Assembly: GCA_039809865.1 (NCBI GenBank)
Contig: JBDHVW010000037.1
Span: 1-64,000, forward strand
Origin: QWHO01 sp039809865
Lineage (GTDB): Bacteria > Vulcanimicrobiota > Xenobia > Xenobiales > QWHO01
Length of the DNA stretch: 64,000 nt
Direction: 5' to 3'
Positions 60,316 through 64,000 of the stretch are shown in pieces. The notes beneath the pieces were generated by a model. It was not told where the DNA came from and did not search any database. It was given only the letters and a program-made list of their open reading frames with translations. Both the position numbers and the translations under genes were made by a program. The first letter of the stretch is position 1. Each line of letters starts with the position of its first letter.

Positions 60316-61940
60316 AGAGCCGGGTCGGGTGGATCGACGGGGTCGGGACGGCTGCTGCGGGAGTTGACGCGGTAGCGCCAGGTCAGCACGGCCACGTAGA
60401 GCAGCTCGGCGGCGCAGAACATGGCGACGTACTGCACGCCACCGTTGCCGAAGCCATAGCTGTGCAGCCCGGCGCCCAGCACGAAGTTGACGCCGTACCA
60501 GGCCATCAGCACGCCCAGATAGGCGACGATGGAGCCGGCCGCCAGGCCGAAGTGGCGCAGCCAGCCGGCATACCGTCCGTGCAGCAGGGCCAGGTACCCC
60601 AGCAGCGCGATCAGGGCCCAGACCTCTTTCGGGTCCCAACCCCAGAAACGGCCCCACGAATAATTGGCCCACACGCCGCCCAGGATGGTGCCGGCGGCCA
60701 GCAGCAGCACGCCCACCTGAATGGCCTTGTAGAGGGCCTTATTGAGCGTCTTGAGGCGCTCTTTCTTGTCCGACTGGAAGGCGTAAGCCCACAGCACCAT
60801 GTGACCCAGGCCCAGCGACAGCAGGAAGGCCGCGTAGCTCAGCGTGATGGTCAGCACGTGGATGGTGAGCCAGAAGTTGTTGCGCAGCACCGGGGTGAGC
60901 GGCTTGATGGTGGGGTCGAGCACGGCCGGGAGGTTGTCGGCCAGGATCAGCGCGATGATGGCTCCGGCCAGCGCCGCCAGCAGGTAGTAGCGCGTCCGGT
61001 AGACCAGCTCGAAGATCAGGGCGAAGAGCACGGCGCCGAAGGCGACCCAGATGACCGACTCGTACATGTTCGTGACGGGAGGCCGTCCCGCGATCAGGCA
61101 GCGCAGCACGAATCCGTAGATGTGCAGCGAGAAGCCCGCCGCGGCCGAGAACATCCCCAGCCAGTAGAGCTTGGACTGACCCGACGGGGCGAACAGAATG
61201 AGGAAGAAAGCCAGCACGTAGAGCGGCCAGGCTTTTCCAAAGGCGTGGAAGCTGTTGTACTGGACTTCGCGCTCCATCCACGCGGTGGGCGGCTGGGGGC
61301 CCATCGCAGCGAGCGCCGTGGCCAGGGCCGGCGTGGCCGAAGCGACGCCCGCCGGCTTGTTGGCTTTGGCGGACTCCAACAACTTGCCCATCTCCTCGCG
61401 GGCGGGACACTCGATGTTCTTGAGGTCGGCCAGGCTGCCCCAGCTCCCGTTGACATCGGCGGAGTTGGGGACGATGTGCCAGAGAGAGCCGTCCAGCACC
61501 GAGATCAGCATCTGCATGCGGGCGAGCAGCTGGCTGAACTCCTTGTCCTCGTTGCTCAGCTCCTCTTTCTGCTGCATCTTGCGATGCACGTCCATCTGCC
61601 GGGCCTTGACCTGCGGATTCTCGGAGAGCTCCTTGAAGCTGTACCAGCGGCCGTTGGGATCGAGACCCAGTTTGGTCTGGAGGTCCTTGTTGCGGAACTC
61701 GATGTTCGCCTCGGCCAGCGCGGCATCGGGGTCGGCCATCCAGCGAAGCTCGGTCCAGAGCGGGTCCTCGTTCTTGAAGCGAACCTTGCCGGTGATGAAG
61801 CGCACGCTCTCGGCGGCCACCGTGTCCAGCGGCTTGAGCCGCCCGCCGTCTTGGGCCGGCAGGCGCCGCAATTGCGAGAAGTCGTCGGCCAGGGCCGGCA
61901 TCGCCAGCGCCAGCAAGATGATCAACAACAGCCGTTTCAC
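60312..61940 (-). CDS. ccsA: Cytochrome c biogenesis protein CcsA (System II)
   Basis: 542 residues from GTG 61940, with AAGGAG 5 bases upstream and GTGA overlap of the ResB stop. A signal-like N-terminus (VKRLLLIILLALAMPALA) and a large periplasmic domain precede about eight hydrophobic helices. The heme-handling WWD motif is present (WGRFWGWDPKEVW, about residues 428-440). Conserved histidines flank it (LTIHVLTITLSYA; LLHGRYAGWLRHFG). It moves heme and ligates it to apocytochrome c outside the membrane with ResB. The extra periplasmic N-terminal domain of about 240 residues is long. Confidence 0.93.
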   Translation of the reverse strand: MKRLLLIILLALAMPALADDFSQLRRLPAQDGGRLKPLDTVAAESVRFITGKVRFKNEDPLWTELRWMADPDAALAEANIEFRNKDLQTKLGLDPNGRWYSFKELSENPQVKARQMDVHRKMQQKEELSNEDKEFSQLLARMQMLISVLDGSLWHIVPNSADVNGSWGSLADLKNIECPAREEMGKLLESAKANKPAGVASATPALATALAAMGPQPPTAWMEREVQYNSFHAFGKAWPLYVLAFFLILFAPSGQSKLYWLGMFSAAAGFSLHIYGFVLRCLIAGRPPVTNMYESVIWVAFGAVLFALIFELVYRTRYYLLAALAGAIIALILADNLPAVLDPTIKPLTPVLRNNFWLTIHVLTITLSYAAFLLSLGLGHMVLWAYAFQSDKKERLKTLNKALYKAIQVGVLLLAAGTILGGVWANYSWGRFWGWDPKEVWALIALLGYLALLHGRYAGWLRHFGLAAGSIVAYLGVLMAWYGVNFVLGAGLHSYGFGNGGVQYVAMFCAAELLYVAVLTWRYRVNSRSSRPDPVDPPDPAL

Positions 61941-63676
61941 GTTGTCTCCTTCGGCATCTGGGCCGCATTGTACTTCCGCTTGCCCGTCATATAAGGCTTG
62001 AGATAGAACATCGTAAAGATTCCGCTCACCAGCAAGATGCACCCGAGATATTTCAGGAAGATGCCCGGGTCGTTGGCCACCGAGAAGACCGAGATCCACG
62101 GTCCGCCCGGCTGCTCCTGGTAAGAGGACTGGTAGAACGTAAACCCGCCGCGGTGGAGAGGCTCGTTCATCTGGATGGTATACTCCTGGCCCTCCACCTT
62201 GACCTTGCTCTTGTAGGTGGCGGCCGTCTTGGTGCCGGGGTCGTAGCCGACCTCGAAGTCAAGCAACTCGAGCTTCACGCCGGCCGGCACCGACCGGTAG
62301 GCGTAGCCGATGATGAACGACTTGCCGTTCTTGAGCTTGACCTCTTTCAGGTCGCCGTACTGCAGCCACATCGGCTCGGGGTTGGCGGCGCCCTCGAGGC
62401 GCACGCGGACGGCCGAGGGCGGCCCTTCCTTCTCCTTGTCGGCCTTGGGCACCTTGAACTCGCGGTAGACCGTCTCTTGTCTGGCCTTGGCGAAGACGTC
62501 GCGCTGGGTGATCTGGATGTCCATCCAGCCGGGCGACACGGGCTCCCCGGGCACGAACGTGCCCGTCTTGCCGTTCTCGAAGCGATAGTGCACCTGGCCG
62601 TCGGGCGTCAGGTAGAGGTCCAGATGGTGTTTCGGGGCGGGACCGTGCTCGTGGGCGTCGGGCTCGGCCTGCTCGAACATCGCGCGCACCGGGAAGGCCG
62701 GTCCGGTCTGCTCGAACTTGGTGTTGAGCTGGGGCAGCTTGGAGAACAGGTAGTAGCGCTCGCGTTTGCCGTGGTCGTCCTTCACCTCGACCTCGACGCA
62801 CGGGTTCTTGGGCTCGGGGCCCCCGTTGACCAGCTTGTTCTCGCGCACCACGGCCGTGGGGAGGTAGCGCACCACGCGCACCGTGTAGACGGTTCCCTTC
62901 AACGCCTGGGGCTTCTGCATCAGGTCGGCCACGGGCAGGAGGAAAGGCTCGTCTGCCACCAGGAGCTGCAGCATCCCGAGGTCGGTCGCCTGGGCAGCAC
63001 CCGGCTCGGGCACTTTGTCGACGGCCTGCAAGCGAGCGGAGGCGGGACCGAACACGACTTTGCCCATCGAGGGGGTGAGCCAGTTGTCCAGCACCCCGAA
63101 CCGGGAGCTGGTGAACTCGAGCTTCACGGCCGGCTCGCCCTCGGGCGCGGCCACATAGCGGGGCTCGGCCACGCTGTGGTGATAGTAGCCGTCGACGACA
63201 GCTGTAACGCCCTGGCCCAGGTCGTAGCGGTAGGGGTGATCTTCGCGGGGCGGGCTCCAGCGGAATTCGGCCGGGATCTCCTGCAACTGCGCCTGGTCGG
63301 TGCCGAACAGCAATTGCGGCTGGTCGAGCACGATGCGATCGGACGAGGAGCCCTCCTCCACGGCCATCTGGCCGTCCACCCCGTAGAACATTGTGATCAG
63401 CGAGCCGATCAGCAGGATGAGAATGCCGACGTGGGTGATGACGAACCCGGTCTGATAAGGCTTCCACGGATAGCGAATGGCGGCGGCGCAGAACACGTTG
63501 ATGAACAGAACGGCCAGGAAGATCGCGAACCAGACGCTGTTGTAGACCAGGTGCTGGGCCGTCTTGGTGTCGTAGATCGACTCGTAGAAGGTGGCGGTGC
63601 CCAAAATGGCGGCCAGCGCCAGCAGCAGCACCACGGCCAGCTTGATGGAGGCCAGGAACTTGTAGAGCGCTTTCAC
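61937..63676 (-). CDS. resB: Cytochrome c biogenesis protein ResB (System II)
   Basis: 579 residues from GTG 63676, whose GTGA overlaps the upstream metallo-beta-lactamase stop. Three N-terminal hydrophobic segments (for example SIKLAVVLLLALAAILG; WFAIFLAVLFINVFCAAAI) precede a large extracytoplasmic domain and one last helix near the C-terminus (FLKYLGCILLVSGIFTMFYL). This is the ResB/Ccs1 layout. With CcsA it exports heme and attaches it to c-type cytochromes. It is shorter than many ResB proteins but appears complete. Confidence 0.92.
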   Translation of the reverse strand: MKALYKFLASIKLAVVLLLALAAILGTATFYESIYDTKTAQHLVYNSVWFAIFLAVLFINVFCAAAIRYPWKPYQTGFVITHVGILILLIGSLITMFYGVDGQMAVEEGSSSDRIVLDQPQLLFGTDQAQLQEIPAEFRWSPPREDHPYRYDLGQGVTAVVDGYYHHSVAEPRYVAAPEGEPAVKLEFTSSRFGVLDNWLTPSMGKVVFGPASARLQAVDKVPEPGAAQATDLGMLQLLVADEPFLLPVADLMQKPQALKGTVYTVRVVRYLPTAVVRENKLVNGGPEPKNPCVEVEVKDDHGKRERYYLFSKLPQLNTKFEQTGPAFPVRAMFEQAEPDAHEHGPAPKHHLDLYLTPDGQVHYRFENGKTGTFVPGEPVSPGWMDIQITQRDVFAKARQETVYREFKVPKADKEKEGPPSAVRVRLEGAANPEPMWLQYGDLKEVKLKNGKSFIIGYAYRSVPAGVKLELLDFEVGYDPGTKTAATYKSKVKVEGQEYTIQMNEPLHRGGFTFYQSSYQEQPGGPWISVFSVANDPGIFLKYLGCILLVSGIFTMFYLKPYMTGKRKYNAAQMPKETT

Positions 63677-64000
63677 CGCGCCACCTCGACCTTCACGGCG
63701 AAGTCGCCGTTCTTCTCCTCGAGGCACGCCCACGGGGTCCGGGCATCGTGCTCGAAGACCACCCGCCAGCCTTCTCGGGCAGCCCGCGGCAGCCAGGTGC
63801 GCTTTTCCTCGATGTTGGTGAGCGGAAAGTTGTCGTAGCCCATTCCGAACACGGCCCGGACGTGGCTGCTGGTGGGCACGAGGTCGCTGGGGTAGAAGAG
63901 CGAGGGCTCCCCGTGGATCAGGATCCCCTGCAGGGCTCGCGTGTGCCCGTGCAGCAAGACGAGGTCGAGGTTGGGGAAGACCTGCTCGGGGCCGTCCAGC
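63673..64000 (-). CDS. Metallo-beta-lactamase-fold hydrolase, C-terminal part
   Basis: Only the C-terminal about 108 residues are in the window; the gene continues past the right edge. HGHTRALQGIL and FYPSDLVPTSSHV carry the GHT and later Asp/His pattern of MBL-fold proteins. The start codon and the HxHxDH motif are outside. It overlaps resB by GTGA, so it is probably upstream in the cytochrome-assembly operon. Substrate is unknown. Confidence 0.8.
   Translation of the reverse strand, partial: LDGPEQVFPNLDLVLLHGHTRALQGILIHGEPSLFYPSDLVPTSSHVRAVFGMGYDNFPLTNIEEKRTWLPRAAREGWRVVFEHDARTPWACLEEKNGDFAVKVEVAR

Noticed and set aside
1..64000. Prophage, integrated element or insertion sequence
   Set aside because: I found no integrase, transposase, terminal repeats, portal or tail genes, and no tRNA-linked attachment site. 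A short or degraded element could still be missed by eye.

Overview
This is a GC-rich (about two thirds G+C by eye), densely coded bacterial chromosome segment. I see no phage, integrase, transposase, rRNA, tRNA or CRISPR array. Diderm-type functions point to an outer-membrane bacterium: an alpha-2-macroglobulin lipoprotein paired with penicillin-binding protein 1C, two sets of type IV pilus-like minor pilins, and a ResB/CcsA (System II) cytochrome c assembly operon. The phylum cannot be fixed from these genes. Several starts have a TANANT -10 box only 6-7 nt upstream of the ATG and no good Shine-Dalgarno, which suggests leaderless transcripts. Other starts use normal GGAGG-type sites.

Layout. 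1-350: a 92-bp minisatellite. 371-9411 (minus): an operon of an MscS channel, a TPR protein and a very large protein that joins a sacsin/Hsp90-like ATPase to a C-terminal transglutaminase-like domain. 9460-14295 (mostly plus): EamA transporter, small lipoprotein (minus), Lgt, DUF4013 membrane protein, a glycine-rich lipoprotein and a small exported zinc-ribbon-like protein. 14292-18842: a divergent pair of translationally coupled operons, one with a tandem GNAT, an inositol-phosphatase-like enzyme, an HD hydrolase and a PNPOx-like protein, the other with a CelD-like acyltransferase and a GT4 glycosyltransferase. 18832-22819 (minus): pilin-like module 1 plus an HTTM membrane protein. 22973-25866: MFS protein, an S51-like/CysRS-tail fusion and a DMP19-like protein. 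25974-33985: A2M and PbpC. 33992-37060: pilin-like module 2. 37102-41114: a metallopeptidase, small exported or disordered proteins and a repeat-rich secreted protein. 41263-44307: TruA, a dynamin-like GTPase, and DUF190 plus FluC under a fluoride riboswitch. 44389-52843 (minus): DUF58, TgpA-like transglutaminase, MoxR ATPase, TPR protein, HAD and nitroreductase. 52882-59461: two interleaved pairs of unfamiliar paralogues, with a Uma2 nuclease, a beta-carbonic anhydrase and a 62-bp minisatellite. 59503-64000 (minus): a sucrase/ferredoxin-like protein, CcsA, ResB and a truncated metallo-beta-lactamase-fold protein.

Most unusual points: (1) the MscS-TPR-(sacsin ATPase + transglutaminase) operon, a candidate undescribed system; (2) two unfamiliar paralogue families interleaved at 52.9-59.5 kb; (3) intergenic long hairpins built from short tandem repeats, like cyanobacterial STRR elements; (4) repeated leaderless promoter architecture; (5) a cluster with several enzyme folds of mycothiol synthesis but no cysteine ligase in view.
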